This document shows positions 26,481 through 36,592 of a stretch of DNA of 64,000 nt, piece after piece. A program made the translations under genes and the position numbers. Position 1 is the first letter of the stretch. Each line of letters opens with the position of its first letter. Below the pieces are notes generated by a model. The model was not told the DNA's origin, ran no database searches, and saw only the letters and a list, made by a program, of their open reading frames with translations. Source of the DNA: Glycomyces artemisiae (GTDB taxonomy: Bacteria > Actinomycetota > Actinomycetes > Mycobacteriales > Micromonosporaceae); assembly GCF_003002955.1 (NCBI RefSeq), contig NZ_PVTJ01000001.1, positions 620,001 through 684,000 on the forward strand, in the 5' to 3' direction.

Positions 26481-27110
26481 TCAGGCGGCTCGGCCGAGGC
26501 GGCCGCGCGGCATCCGCCAGTTCCGCGCGAGCGTGGACTCCCGCAGGTTCCGGGCCTCCCCGAAGTAGTCGCAGAACTTCATCACCAGCGGGTCCCACGC
26601 GAGCGGGTCCACGTACGCGGTGCCCGGCACCAGCAGCGATTCATCCACATGGGACCGCAGGATCTCGGCCTCGAACGCCGAGCAGCCCTTCCCGAACGGG
26701 TGGACCGCGGTGATCCGGCATTCGAGCTGGATCGGGCACTCCGCGACCCGCGGCGCCCCGACCAGCTCGCCCGCCTGCGCGGTGAGCCCGGCCGCCCCGA
26801 ACTTGTCGGCCTCGAACCGGTACCCCTTGGCGGCCTTCGCCTCCGGGACCGGGTCGGTCGCGGTCAGGTCCGCCAGCCGGTCCACCGCGTCCGCGAGCGC
26901 GCTCGGCACCAGGTTGATCGTGCACTCCCGCACCGCCCGCATGTTCCTTGCGGTCTGCGACCGGTCGCCCATCCCGAGCATCGCGGACTGCCCCAGCCAC
27001 CACGCCGACGACATCGGCGCGACGTTCGGTCGCCCCTCCTCGTCCCGGGTGCCCAGGAGCACCACGGCGCTCCCGTAGTAGTGGACCTTCAACGGCGTGT
27101 TCACATGCAT
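26481..27110 (-). CDS. Flavin reductase-like (FMN-binding split barrel) protein
   Basis: 209 residues. The N-terminal half has the flavin reductase-like split barrel pattern: VLLGTRDEEGRPNVAPMSSAWW, then the phosphate-binding segment DRSQTARNMRAVRECTINLVP. The C-terminal part completes the barrel and ends in an arginine-rich tail. Proteins of this group bind FMN and reduce it, or act as small flavin oxidoreductases. The ATG at 27110 has only a weak GGGG in front. The next gene on the same strand begins 55 nt upstream of it, so it may be cotranscribed with the quinone oxidoreductase. Confidence 0.75.
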   Translation of the reverse strand: MHVNTPLKVHYYGSAVVLLGTRDEEGRPNVAPMSSAWWLGQSAMLGMGDRSQTARNMRAVRECTINLVPSALADAVDRLADLTATDPVPEAKAAKGYRFEADKFGAAGLTAQAGELVGAPRVAECPIQLECRITAVHPFGKGCSAFEAEILRSHVDESLLVPGTAYVDPLAWDPLVMKFCDYFGEARNLRESTLARNWRMPRGRLGRAA

Positions 27111-27164
27111 GCCCCAATGGAACCCGCCCCGCGCCGGCCCTGCTGGCCGGAAAACGACGCGGCG

Positions 27165-28097
27165 TCAGTCGACGGTGAGGACGATCTTGCCGGCCGTGCG
27201 GCCCGTCTGGAGCGACTCGTGGGCCTTGGCGACCTCCTCCAGGGGGTAGGTCTCGGCGATCGTGGGGCGGAGCCTGCCCTCGTTGATGAGCGCGGAGAGG
27301 GCGCGCATGCCGCTCCAGTCGGGTTCCACCAGGACGAAGCCGGTGTGCAGGCGCTCCCGCTCGGAGTCGGGCAGGTCGCCTGGGATGACCGACATGAGGA
27401 AGCCGCCGTCCTTGAGGACCGAGGCGGACTTCGCGGTGTACTCGCCGCCGATCGGGTCCACCACGATGTCGATGTCCGAGACTGCGGCCGCGAAGTCCGT
27501 GGACCGGTAGTCGATCGCCTCGTCAACCCCGATCGAGCGCAGGAACCCGTGCTTCGCCTCGCTCGCCGTGCCGATCACGTACGCGCCGCGGGCCTTCGCG
27601 ATCTGGACCGCGAGGTGGCCGACGCCGCCCGCGGCGGCGTGGACCAGGACGCGCTGGCCTTCGCGCACGCCCGCGTTGTCGACGAGCGCCTGGTACGCCG
27701 TGAGGCCCGTGAGCGGGACCGCCGCGGCCTCCACGTGCGTCAGCGACTGCGGCTTGAAGTCGAAGTGGCGGGCCGGGGCGGTCACGTACTGCCCGTAGCC
27801 GCCCGCCTGGTGCGGGAAGCGCGGCATCCCGTAGACCTCGTCGCCGGGCGCGTACAGCCGCACGCTGGCGCCGACGGCCTCCACGGTCCCGGAGACGTCC
27901 CATCCGAGGATGAAGGGCGGCTTCAGGCCGGTGAGGCCGCCGGATTCGCGGGACTTCCAGTCGGTCGGGTTGACGCCCGCCGCATGGACTCGCACGAGGA
28001 TCTCGGTGGGGCCCGGTTCGGGGCGCTCGACCTCGGCGAGGTGCAGCACCTCCGGTCCGCCCAGTTCGTCCTGGACCACTGCTCGCATTACGGCCAT
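27165..28097 (-). CDS. NADP-dependent quinone oxidoreductase-like (zinc-less MDR) protein
   Basis: 310 residues. Medium-chain dehydrogenase/reductase without the zinc-binding cysteine cluster. GroES-like N-terminal domain (VRVHAAGVNPTDWKSR), cofactor domain with AAAGGVGHLAVQIAKARGA, and C-terminal return helix KAHESLQTGRTAGKIVL. Such enzymes reduce quinones or activated alkenes with NADPH. The ATG at 28097 has GAGAGGAA at 6-nt spacing. Divergent from a GlxA-type regulator gene only 96 bp away, which is the most likely controller. Confidence 0.85.
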   Translation of the reverse strand: MAVMRAVVQDELGGPEVLHLAEVERPEPGPTEILVRVHAAGVNPTDWKSRESGGLTGLKPPFILGWDVSGTVEAVGASVRLYAPGDEVYGMPRFPHQAGGYGQYVTAPARHFDFKPQSLTHVEAAAVPLTGLTAYQALVDNAGVREGQRVLVHAAAGGVGHLAVQIAKARGAYVIGTASEAKHGFLRSIGVDEAIDYRSTDFAAAVSDIDIVVDPIGGEYTAKSASVLKDGGFLMSVIPGDLPDSERERLHTGFVLVEPDWSGMRALSALINEGRLRPTIAETYPLEEVAKAHESLQTGRTAGKIVLTVD

Positions 28098-28193
28098 GTT
28101 CGGTTCCTCTCCATCGGTGTACGCGTCCCATTCTGTGCCGCAAGGCGATCGCCGGAAAGTGGCCCGAGGGCCATGATGTGAAACAATCGGGCC

Positions 28194-29174
28194 ATGACAG
28201 CTGCGCACCGCGTCGCGGTCCTCGCGCTCGACCACGTGATGGCGTTCGAGCTCGGCGTCCCCGACCGGATCTTCAAGGCCGCGGTCCGCGACGACCTCAC
28301 GCACCGCTACGACGTGCGGGTCTGCTCCCTCGACGGCGGCCCCGTCAGGGCCTCCGGCGGGTTCACGGTCACAGTGGACCACGGCCCGGAGGCACTCGCG
28401 TGGGCCGACACGGTCGTCGTCGCCACGATCCAGCCCGACGGCCCCGTGTGCGACGTGCGCGAGCTCCCCGAGGGCCTCGCCGAGGCGTTCGCGACGATCC
28501 GGCCCGAGGCGCGCATCGTCTCGTTCTGCTCGGCGGCGTTCGTGCTCGCCGAGCTCGGCCTCCTCGACGGGAAGGCCGCGACGACGCACTGGGTCCTCAC
28601 CGACCGGTTGCAGCGCCGCTTCCCGAAGATCCGCGTCGACCCCGACGTGCTGTTCGTCGACGAAGGCCGCATCCTCACCTCCGCCGGGGCGGGCGCGGCC
28701 GTCGACCTGTGCCTGCACCTGGTGCGCCTCGACTACGGCGCGCGCGTGGCGAACGCGGTCGCCCGCCGCTGCGTGGTCCCGCCGTGGCGCGAGGGCGGGC
28801 AGGCGCAGTTCATCGAGCGGCCCGTCCCCGAGGAGCGGGACGCGGGCACGGCCGGGGCCCGCGCGTGGGCGCTCGCCCACCTGGACCGGCCGATCGGCAT
28901 CGACGACCTCGCCGCGCAGGCTGCGATGAGCCGCCGCTCGTTCACGCGCCGGTTCCGCGACGAGACCGGCGAGAGCCCGCTGCACTGGCTCAACCGCCAG
29001 CGCGTCGAGCACGCCCGGCACCTCCTGGAGGCCACCGACCTGACGGTGGACCAGATCGCGCGGCGCTCGGGCCTGGGCACGGGCGTGTCGCTGCGCCAGC
29101 ACCTGCGCGCCGTCCTCGGCGTCTCGCCTTCGGCCTACCGCCGCACGTTCCGGGAGAACGCCGCTACGGGATGA
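28194..29174 (+). CDS. GlxA-family AraC-type regulator with DJ-1/PfpI domain
   Basis: 326 residues. The N-terminal domain (about 1-190) is DJ-1/PfpI-like with the elbow IVSFCSAAFVLAELG carrying the conserved cysteine; the C-terminal domain has two AraC helix-turn-helix motifs (IGIDDLAAQAAMSRRSFTRRF and IARRSGLGTGVSLRQHLRAV). Regulators of this class respond to small metabolites. The promoter looks leaderless: AACAAT at 28182-28187, then 6 nt, then ATG. Divergent from one quinone oxidoreductase gene and overlapping the end of a second, broken one by 11 bp, so it may regulate both. Confidence 0.85.
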   Translation: MTAAHRVAVLALDHVMAFELGVPDRIFKAAVRDDLTHRYDVRVCSLDGGPVRASGGFTVTVDHGPEALAWADTVVVATIQPDGPVCDVRELPEGLAEAFATIRPEARIVSFCSAAFVLAELGLLDGKAATTHWVLTDRLQRRFPKIRVDPDVLFVDEGRILTSAGAGAAVDLCLHLVRLDYGARVANAVARRCVVPPWREGGQAQFIERPVPEERDAGTAGARAWALAHLDRPIGIDDLAAQAAMSRRSFTRRFRDETGESPLHWLNRQRVEHARHLLEATDLTVDQIARRSGLGTGVSLRQHLRAVLGVSPSAYRRTFRENAATG

Positions 29175-30125
29175 GCAGGAGCTTCGCGGTGGTCTTGCGG
29201 GCCTGGAGCAGCTCGTGGGCCTCGGGGGCCTCTTCGAGGCGGAAGGTCTCGCCGACGCGGACGAGAAGGTTGTCGTCCTCGATCATCTGGAAGACGTCGG
29301 CGGCGCGGGCGAGGTACTCCTCGCGGGTGCGTGTGAAGTCGCCGAGGGTCGGGCGGGTGAGGACGAGCGACCCGCCTTTGTGGAGCCGCTGCGGGTCGAC
29401 GGGCGGGACGGGGCCGCTGGCCTGGCCGAACAGGGCCATGACGCCGCGGGGCCGGAGCGCTTCGAGGCCCTCGTCGAAGGTGGTCTTGCCGACGCCGTCG
29501 TAGACGGCGGCGACGCCCTCGCCGCCGGTGAGCTCGCGGGCCTTGGCGCCGAAGCCCTCGTACCGCAGCACGTGGTCGGTGCCGTTCTGGCGGGCCAGTT
29601 CGGCCTTCGCGTCGGTGGAGACGGTGCCGATGACCTTGCCGCCCTTGTACTTCACCATCTGCGTCAGGAGCAGGCCGACGCCGCCCGCGGCGGCGTGGAC
29701 GATGACCGTGTCGCCCTCCTGCACGTCGTAGACGCTGTTGCACAGGTAATGCGCGGTGAGGCCCTGGAGCATGACGGCCGCGGCGGTCTCGACCGCCACT
29801 TTCTCCGGGACGGGCACGAACTCGTTCGCGTCGGCGACGACGAGGTCGGCGTAGGACCCGGGGACGCTCTTCCAGGCGACCTCGTCGCCGACGGCGAAGC
29901 CGGTGACGCCCTCGCCGAGCGCGGCGACGTACCCGCCGCCTTCGAGGCCCGGCGTGAACGGCAGCGGCAGCCCGTAGGCGCCGGTGCGGTGGTACACGTC
30001 GATGAAGTTGACGCCGGCCGCGGCGACCCTGACGGCGATCTGGCCGGGCCGCGGGCCCGGGTCCTCGCCGTCAGGGTCGCCATCACGCCCGGCCCGCCGG
30101 TCCGCTCGACCACGATCGCCTTCAT
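29164..30125 (-). pseudogene. Quinone oxidoreductase, frameshifted near residue 20
   Basis: NADPH:quinone oxidoreductase-like MDR protein split over two frames. The ATG at 30125 has AGGA 7 nt upstream and gives MKAIVVERTGGPGVMATLT in one frame. From about 30069 onward the family sequence GEDPGPRPGQIAVRVAAAGVNF continues in the next frame down to the stop at 29164, with intact AAAGGVGLLLTQMVK and C-terminal motifs. One base is missing near 30070. The break lies inside a perfect 17-bp inverted repeat. Either a real recent mutation or a sequencing error in a GC hairpin. A truncated product from the GTG at 29997 would lack about 43 residues. Confidence 0.85.
30022..30081. repeat. Perfect 17-bp inverted repeat at the frameshift
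   Basis: Arm 30022-30038 (ggcgaccctgacggcga) is exactly complementary to arm 30065-30081. The 26-nt loop is itself GC-rich. The oxidoreductase frameshift lies inside the second arm. Confidence 0.9.
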
Positions 30126-30174
30126 GAGGTTTCCTTCCGCCGCAGGTTCTCCCATAACTTAGCGGCTCCCTGTC

Positions 30175-31932
30175 CTATTCCTCCGGTCCGGTCCGGCGTC
30201 CGCCGACCCCGTACTTCATGCGGGCCCGGCCCCACGGGTTGCGCACGGCCGTGCGGGTGTCGACCTCCTCGCCCACGATGCGGCGGATGGCGTCGCGGAA
30301 GCCCTTCTGGCGCATGTGGTGGCGCAGGACGTTCGCGGCCGGGTCGGTCGTCAGCTCCTTCATGAGCGAGACGCACAGCGCGAGCATGACGATCGCGAAG
30401 GGCAGCGCCACGATGATCGTCGCGTTCTTGAGCCCCTCCAGGCCGCCCGACAGGAGCAGCACGGCCGCGACCGCGCCGATCGTGGAGCCCCAGAACACGA
30501 CGAGCGGCTTCTTCGGCGCGAGCGAGCCGCGGCTCGACAGCGACCCGAGGACGAGCGACGCCGAGTCGGCGCCGGTCACGAAGTAGATCGCGACGAGGAC
30601 CATCGACAGGCCCGACATGAGGCTGTACAGCGGCAGGGAGTCGAGGAGCGCGAACAGCGCGTACTCCTCGCCCTTGCCGAGCGAGTCGCTGTAGTCGGTC
30701 CCGTTGCCCTGCTTCCACAGCGCGGTGCCGCCGAGGATCGCGAACCACACCGTCGAGGCGGTCGAGGGGATGAGCAGCACCCCGACGATGAACTGGCGGA
30801 TCGTGCGGCCCCGCGAGATGCGCGCGATGAAGGTGCCGACGAACGGCGCCCACGACAGCCACCACGCCCAGTAGAAGATCGTCCACGCGGCCATCCAGTC
30901 CGCGCCGCCGAACGCGCCGGTGACGCTGGAGAGGTTCGTCAGGCTCGCCAGGTACCCGCCGACCGCGTTCGGCCACGCGTCGAGGATGAACAGGGTCGGG
31001 CCCGCGAAGAACACGAACACGATGAGGAACAGCGCCATGACCATGTTCGTCGTCGACAGCCACTTGACGCCGCGGTGCACGCCCGAGAACGCCGACGCGA
31101 CGAACGCCGCCGTCAGCGCCACGATCACGATGATCTCCAGGAACTTCGAGTCCTCCACGCCCGCGACGATCCCCAGCCCCACCGCGACCTGGAGCGCGCC
31201 CAGGCCCAGGCTCGCGGCGGTCCCGAACACGGTCGCGAACACCGCGAGGAGGTCCACGGTGCGGCCCACTGCCGGGCCCCACCGCCTGCCGCCCGTCAGC
31301 GGCTCGAACGCGTCGCTCATGTTGTTGCCGCGGCCCTTGCGGAACGTGGAGTAGCCCAGCGCCAGCCCGGCCACGGCGTAGATCGCCCACGGGTGCAGGC
31401 CCCAGTGGAAGAACGAGTAGACCAGCGCGCCCTCTTGGAGCTGGTCGGTGTAGAACGGGTTGTCGGGGTTGAGCTGGAGCGGCGGCGGCGGGTCCACGTA
31501 GTGCGACAGCGGCTCGGCCACGCCGTAGAACATGAGGCCGATGCCCATCCCGGCGGCGAACATCATGGAGATCCACGGGAGCGTCCCGAACTCGGGCTCC
31601 TCGTCGGAGGACGCCGCGAGCTTGATGTTCCCGTACCGGCTCGCCGCGATGTAGATCGCCAGCACCACGAAGATGTTCGCGGCGATGATGAACAGCCACC
31701 CGAAGTTCGAGATGACCCAGTTCAGCGCCGCCGTCGAACCGTCCTCGAACTGCTTCGGGAAGACCGCGCCGACCACGATCACCGCGAGCGTCACGATCGC
31801 GCCCGTCCAGAACACCGGCTTGTCCACCGGGAGCGTCGCCTGCCGCTCCTCGTCCTCGATCGGGCGCTCCGGCGGCGGCGCCTCCTCCGGTTCGACGTGC
31901 TCGGGATCGGTCGGCGTGTCGCTCGCGGACAT
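30175..31932 (-). CDS. BCCT-family betaine/choline/carnitine transporter
   Basis: 585-residue secondary transporter with about 12 TM helices, an acidic N-terminal tail (about 45 residues) and a C-terminal cytosolic tail rich in basic residues. Family motifs are visible: AGMGIGLMFYGVAEPLSHY in TM3 and the aromatic-box helix WTIFYWAWWLSWAPFVGTFIARISRGRTI in TM8. Imports quaternary ammonium osmolytes with Na+ or H+; the charged tails are where osmosensing occurs in BetP. The ATG at 31932 has GAGAGGAG 6 nt upstream. Ligand not assignable from sequence. Confidence 0.93.
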   Translation of the reverse strand: MSASDTPTDPEHVEPEEAPPPERPIEDEERQATLPVDKPVFWTGAIVTLAVIVVGAVFPKQFEDGSTAALNWVISNFGWLFIIAANIFVVLAIYIAASRYGNIKLAASSDEEPEFGTLPWISMMFAAGMGIGLMFYGVAEPLSHYVDPPPPLQLNPDNPFYTDQLQEGALVYSFFHWGLHPWAIYAVAGLALGYSTFRKGRGNNMSDAFEPLTGGRRWGPAVGRTVDLLAVFATVFGTAASLGLGALQVAVGLGIVAGVEDSKFLEIIVIVALTAAFVASAFSGVHRGVKWLSTTNMVMALFLIVFVFFAGPTLFILDAWPNAVGGYLASLTNLSSVTGAFGGADWMAAWTIFYWAWWLSWAPFVGTFIARISRGRTIRQFIVGVLLIPSTASTVWFAILGGTALWKQGNGTDYSDSLGKGEEYALFALLDSLPLYSLMSGLSMVLVAIYFVTGADSASLVLGSLSSRGSLAPKKPLVVFWGSTIGAVAAVLLLSGGLEGLKNATIIVALPFAIVMLALCVSLMKELTTDPAANVLRHHMRQKGFRDAIRRIVGEEVDTRTAVRNPWGRARMKYGVGGRRTGPEE

Positions 31933-32019
31933 GGCGCGCTCCTCTCGGATCGAACGGGGACTCAAGCCACCATAAGGGACCAATCAGTCTGATCCGGCCG
32001 AATCGCCTGCGCCGGGGGT

Positions 32020-32688
32020 TCAATCGCGCCGGTACACCAGCAGCGCCACCGACCCGAGCGGCCGCGCCTCCACCAGCCGCAGCGGCCGCGCCGGGGACTG
32101 CGGGAAGCGCGCCGGGTACGTGAACCGCGCCGCCCCCCGCTCGCCGAGCAGGAACGGCGCCACCGCCACGTGCAGCTCGTCCACCACGTCCGCCGACAGG
32201 AACGCCGTGTGCACCGTCCCCCCGCCCTCCACCAGCAGCCGCGCCACCCCGCGCGAGGCGAGGTCCGCGAGCGCCGCGCGCAGGTCCACCTCCCGGTCCC
32301 CGGTCGCCACCGCCTCGGCCGCCTCCGGGCCCACCGCGAACACCGCGGCCCCCGCCGCCGACGTGTACACCACGACCGGGTCCCCGGCCGCGAACAGCCG
32401 CGCCCCCGGGTCCAGCTCCCCCGAAGGCGAGAACACGACCCGCAGCGGCGACTCGCGCCGCCCCGCCGCGGCCCGCGCCGCCCGCCGCTGCGGCGAGCGC
32501 ACCAGCAGCCGCGGGTCGTCCGCGCGCACCGTCCCGGCCCCGACCGCGATCGCGTCCACCTCCGCGCGTACCGCGTCGACCCGGTCGAAGTCCTCGGCGT
32601 TCGACAGGATGAGCCGCTCGGGCGAGTCGTCGTCGAGGAACCCGTCGAGGCTCACGGCGGCCGAAAGGATGACATACGGGCGCTCCAT
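32020..32688 (-). CDS. RibD C-terminal-like pyrimidine reductase
   Basis: 222-residue dihydrofolate-reductase-fold protein: [18 protein letters not shown] at the N-terminus, [17 protein letters not shown] as the NADPH/substrate loop and [14 protein letters not shown] near residue 150. This matches the RibD C-terminal domain that reduces the ribosyl side chain in riboflavin synthesis, without the deaminase half. No other riboflavin gene is nearby, so another reductase role is possible. Start ATG at 32688; a weak leaderless-type element GATTCT lies 7 nt upstream. Divergent from hisI with 79 bp between. Confidence 0.8.
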   Translation of the reverse strand: MERPYVILSAAVSLDGFLDDDSPERLILSNAEDFDRVDAVRAEVDAIAVGAGTVRADDPRLLVRSPQRRAARAAAGRRESPLRVVFSPSGELDPGARLFAAGDPVVVYTSAAGAAVFAVGPEAAEAVATGDREVDLRAALADLASRGVARLLVEGGGTVHTAFLSADVVDELHVAVAPFLLGERGAARFTYPARFPQSPARPLRLVEARPLGSVALLVYRRD

Positions 32689-32767
32689 GCCCCCGAGAAT
32701 CCCACGATTCACTCCCCGACGGGCCCGGGTGGCACCGCGCGCCGCGGTGCGATCACAATCGATAACC

Positions 32768-33103
32768 GTGGAAGGTCGAGAAGCGGCCCTGGAGGGCCTG
32801 GCGTTCAACGCCGAGGGGCTCGTGCCCGCGATCGCGCAGCAGCACGACACGGGCGAAGTCCTCATGCTCGCGTGGATGGACGCGGAGGCGCTGCGGCGCA
32901 CCCTCGCCACCGGCAAGGCCACGTACTGGTCGCGCAGCCGCGGCGAGTACTGGGTCAAGGGCGAGACCTCCGGGCACCACCAGGCGGTCCTCTCCGTCGC
33001 CGCCGACTGCGACGGCGACACCGTCCTCCTCCAGGTCGACCAGACCGGCCCGGCCTGCCACACCGGCACCCGCACCTGCTTCACCGGGAGGGAGATCGCA
33101 TGA
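32768..33103 (+). CDS. hisI: Phosphoribosyl-AMP cyclohydrolase
   Basis: 111-residue zinc enzyme opening the purine ring of PR-AMP in histidine synthesis. Motifs: [32 protein letters not shown], metal-binding [22 protein letters not shown] with the conserved Asp and Cys residues. The start is the GTG at 32768; no Shine-Dalgarno is present and CACAAT (32754-32759) lies 8 nt upstream, so initiation may be leaderless. The stop overlaps the ATG of the next gene (ATGA), the first link of the hisI-trp operon. Confidence 0.92.
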   Translation: MEGREAALEGLAFNAEGLVPAIAQQHDTGEVLMLAWMDAEALRRTLATGKATYWSRSRGEYWVKGETSGHHQAVLSVAADCDGDTVLLQVDQTGPACHTGTRTCFTGREIA

Positions 33104-33687
33104 GCGACGCGCCCGAGACCCCCGAAGCCGAAGCCTCCGGCGCGCCCGACCGCGCCGCCGAGCGCACCCGCGTGATCCTCGCCGGCATCCTCGCCGCCGC
33201 CCTCGGGGCCCTCGCCGCCTCCCGCGGCTGGACCTCCACCGCCGACACCGGGCACGCCGGGATCACCGCCACCACCGTCCAGTCCGGGACCGACCTCGCC
33301 TCGTGGGCGCTGCCGTGCGCGCTCGCGGGCGGCGCCGCGTTCCTCGCGATGCTCGCCACCGGGAACCGCGCCCGCCGCGTCCTCGGCGCCGTCGCCGCGC
33401 TCGCCGGGCTCGCCGCCGCGCTCGGCGGCATCCTGCACCTGACGTCCGGCGCGTGGCCGATCACGCTCGCCGCCGCGGCCCTGGTCCTCGCCGCCGCGGG
33501 CGCGTGGACCACCGCCCGGGCGGGCGGCTGGCCCGCGACCGACCGGTACGAGACCGCCGGGGACGGCTCCGGAGACCAGGCCATAGCAGAGGACCCCGTG
33601 TCGCTGTGGAACGCCCTCGACTCGGGCCGGGACCCCTCGTCGCCTAATATCACGGCATCGGCGCCGCAGAAAGGACCGCGTAGATGA
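33100..33687 (+). CDS. Trp-operon-associated membrane protein (TIGR02234 type)
   Basis: 195 residues with four TM helices at about 25-42, 67-85, 92-113 and 120-140, and a C-terminal tail containing [17 protein letters not shown]. In actinobacteria this protein is coded between trpE and trpC and is known only as a tryptophan-associated membrane protein. Overlaps hisI at its start and trpC at its stop (both ATGA), so production is tightly coupled to both. trpE, which normally precedes it, is absent. Role unknown. Confidence 0.85.
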   Translation: MSDAPETPEAEASGAPDRAAERTRVILAGILAAALGALAASRGWTSTADTGHAGITATTVQSGTDLASWALPCALAGGAAFLAMLATGNRARRVLGAVAALAGLAAALGGILHLTSGAWPITLAAAALVLAAAGAWTTARAGGWPATDRYETAGDGSGDQAIAEDPVSLWNALDSGRDPSSPNITASAPQKGPRR

Positions 33688-34490
33688 ACGTGCTGGAGCA
33701 GATCATCACCGAAGTCCGCGCCGATCTCGAACGGCGCGAGGCCGAGACCCCCATCGAGGCGATCCGCGAGCGCGCCGAGGCCGCGCGGGCCCCGCTCGAC
33801 GGGTACGCGGCCCTCAAGACCGGCGGCGTGAGCGTCATCGCCGAAGTGAAGCGGGCCTCGCCCTCGAAGGGCGCGCTCGCCGACATCCCCGACCCGGCCG
33901 TCCTGGCCGCCGAGTACGCCGCGGGCGGCGCCTCGGTCATCTCCGTGCTCACCGAGCAGTCCTACTTCAAGGGCAGCCTCGACGACCTCGACGCGGTGCG
34001 CGCGAAGGTCCAGATCCCGGTGCTGCGCAAGGACTTCGTGGTCTCCCCCTACCAGGTCCTGGAGGCCCGCGCCCACGGCGCGGACCTGGTCCTGCTCATC
34101 GTGGCCGCGCTCGACCAGGACACGCTCGTGTCCCTGCACGAGCGGATCACCGGGCTCGGCATGACCGCGCTCGTCGAGGTCCACACCGAGTACGAGGCCG
34201 ACCGGGCGATGCGCGCGGGCGCCAAAGTCATTGGCGTGAACGCGCGCGACCTGACTACGCTCGAAGTGGACCGCTCGGTGTTCGAGCGGATCGCGCCGGG
34301 CCTGCCCCGGGACGTCGTGAAGGTCGCCGAGTCCGGCGTCCGCGGCACCCGGGACCTCATCCGCTACGCGAGCGCCGGCGCCGACGCCGTGCTCGTCGGC
34401 GAGGGGGTCGTCAAGCAGAAGAGCCCGCGCGACGCCGTCCGCGAGCTGGTCACCGCCGGCTCGCACCCGGCGACGCCCAGACCCATCTAG
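33684..34490 (+). CDS. trpC: Indole-3-glycerol phosphate synthase
   Basis: 268-residue TIM barrel that decarboxylates and closes CdRP to indole-3-glycerol phosphate. Catalytic lysines and glutamates are visible in [33 protein letters not shown] and the phosphate-binding ESGVRGTRD...GADAVLVGE. Not fused to TrpF, as expected for actinobacteria, which use PriA. ATG overlaps the upstream TGA; AAAGGA lies upstream. Confidence 0.95.
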   Translation: MNVLEQIITEVRADLERREAETPIEAIRERAEAARAPLDGYAALKTGGVSVIAEVKRASPSKGALADIPDPAVLAAEYAAGGASVISVLTEQSYFKGSLDDLDAVRAKVQIPVLRKDFVVSPYQVLEARAHGADLVLLIVAALDQDTLVSLHERITGLGMTALVEVHTEYEADRAMRAGAKVIGVNARDLTTLEVDRSVFERIAPGLPRDVVKVAESGVRGTRDLIRYASAGADAVLVGEGVVKQKSPRDAVRELVTAGSHPATPRPI

Positions 34491-34508
34491 CACGCGAAGG
34501 GGAGAACC

Positions 34509-35717
<1,209 letters not shown>

Positions 35718-36506
35718 ATGCGCGCCGCCGAAGCGTTCGCGAAGTCGAAGGCCGAGGGCCGCGCCGCGCTCGTCGGCTACCTCCCGGCCGGGTTCCCGAC
35801 CCTCGCCGACTCCATCAAGGCCGTCGAGATCATGATCGACCACGGCGCCGACATCATCGAGCTGGGCCTGCCCTACTCCGACCCGGTCATGGACGGCCCC
35901 GCGATCCAGCGGGCCGCCGACCAGGCGCTCGCGCAGGGCTTCCGCACCCGGCAGGTCTTCGAGGTCACCGAGGCCGTCTCCGGGCGCGTCCCGATCCTCG
36001 TCATGACCTACTGGAACCTCGTGGAGCGCTACGGGGTCGACCGGTTCGCGCGCGACTTCAAGGCCGCGGGCGGGGCCGGGCTCATCACGCCCGACCTCAT
36101 CCCCGACGAGGCACAGGAGTGGATCGCCGCGTCCGACGAGCACGACCTCGACCGGGTCTTCCTCGTCGCGCCCTCCTCCACCGAGGAGCGCATCGCGTCC
36201 ACGGTGGAGGCCTGCCGCGGCTTCGTGTACGCGCAGTCGGTCATGGGCGTCACCGGCGCCCGCGCCGCGACCTCCGCTGCCGCGCCGGAACTGGTGCGCC
36301 GCACCCGCGCCCACACCGACCTGCCGATCGGCGTGGGCCTCGGGGTCCGCTCGGGCGACCAGGCCGCCGAGATCGCGTCCTACGGGGACGCCGTCATCGT
36401 CGGCTCCGCGATCGTCAACTGCTACCTCGACGCCGACGACATCCCCGCAGGCCACCAGCGCCTCGCGGACCTCACCGCGGACCTCGCCGAAGGCGTCCGC
36501 CGCTAG
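35718..36506 (+). CDS. trpA: Tryptophan synthase alpha chain
   Basis: 262-residue TIM barrel that cleaves indole-3-glycerol phosphate and passes indole to TrpB. Catalytic E48 (IIELGLPYSDP) and D59 (VMDGPAIQ) are present; phosphate loop GVGLGVRSGDQA. Start ATG immediately after trpB with GGGAG upstream. A 13-bp terminator hairpin follows, so lgt is probably transcribed from its own promoter. Confidence 0.96.
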   Translation: MRAAEAFAKSKAEGRAALVGYLPAGFPTLADSIKAVEIMIDHGADIIELGLPYSDPVMDGPAIQRAADQALAQGFRTRQVFEVTEAVSGRVPILVMTYWNLVERYGVDRFARDFKAAGGAGLITPDLIPDEAQEWIAASDEHDLDRVFLVAPSSTEERIASTVEACRGFVYAQSVMGVTGARAATSAAAPELVRRTRAHTDLPIGVGLGVRSGDQAAEIASYGDAVIVGSAIVNCYLDADDIPAGHQRLADLTADLAEGVRR

Positions 36507-36513
36507 ACCGCAC

Positions 36514-36542
36514 CGGCCCCGCAGGCACAGCCTGCGGGGCCG
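36514..36542 (+). terminator. trp operon terminator
   Basis: Perfect 13-bp stem cggccccgcaggc / gcctgcggggccg with a 3-nt loop. Confidence 0.75.
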
Positions 36543-36579
36543 CTCTATGCCCGCGTCCGGCCCTGCCGCCCTCACCCGT

Positions 36580-36585
36580 TAGGTT
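36580..36585 (+). promoter_or_regulatory. -10 hexamer TAGGTT of leaderless lgt
   Basis: TAGGTT then 7 nt then GTG at 36593. The spacing favours this GTG over the ATG at 36587. Confidence 0.6.
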
Positions 36586-36592
36586 TATGCCC

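Noticed and set aside
27165..28097. Zinc-dependent alcohol dehydrogenase
   Set aside because: The structural zinc cysteine cluster and the catalytic GHE motif are missing; the protein fits the zinc-less quinone oxidoreductase group.
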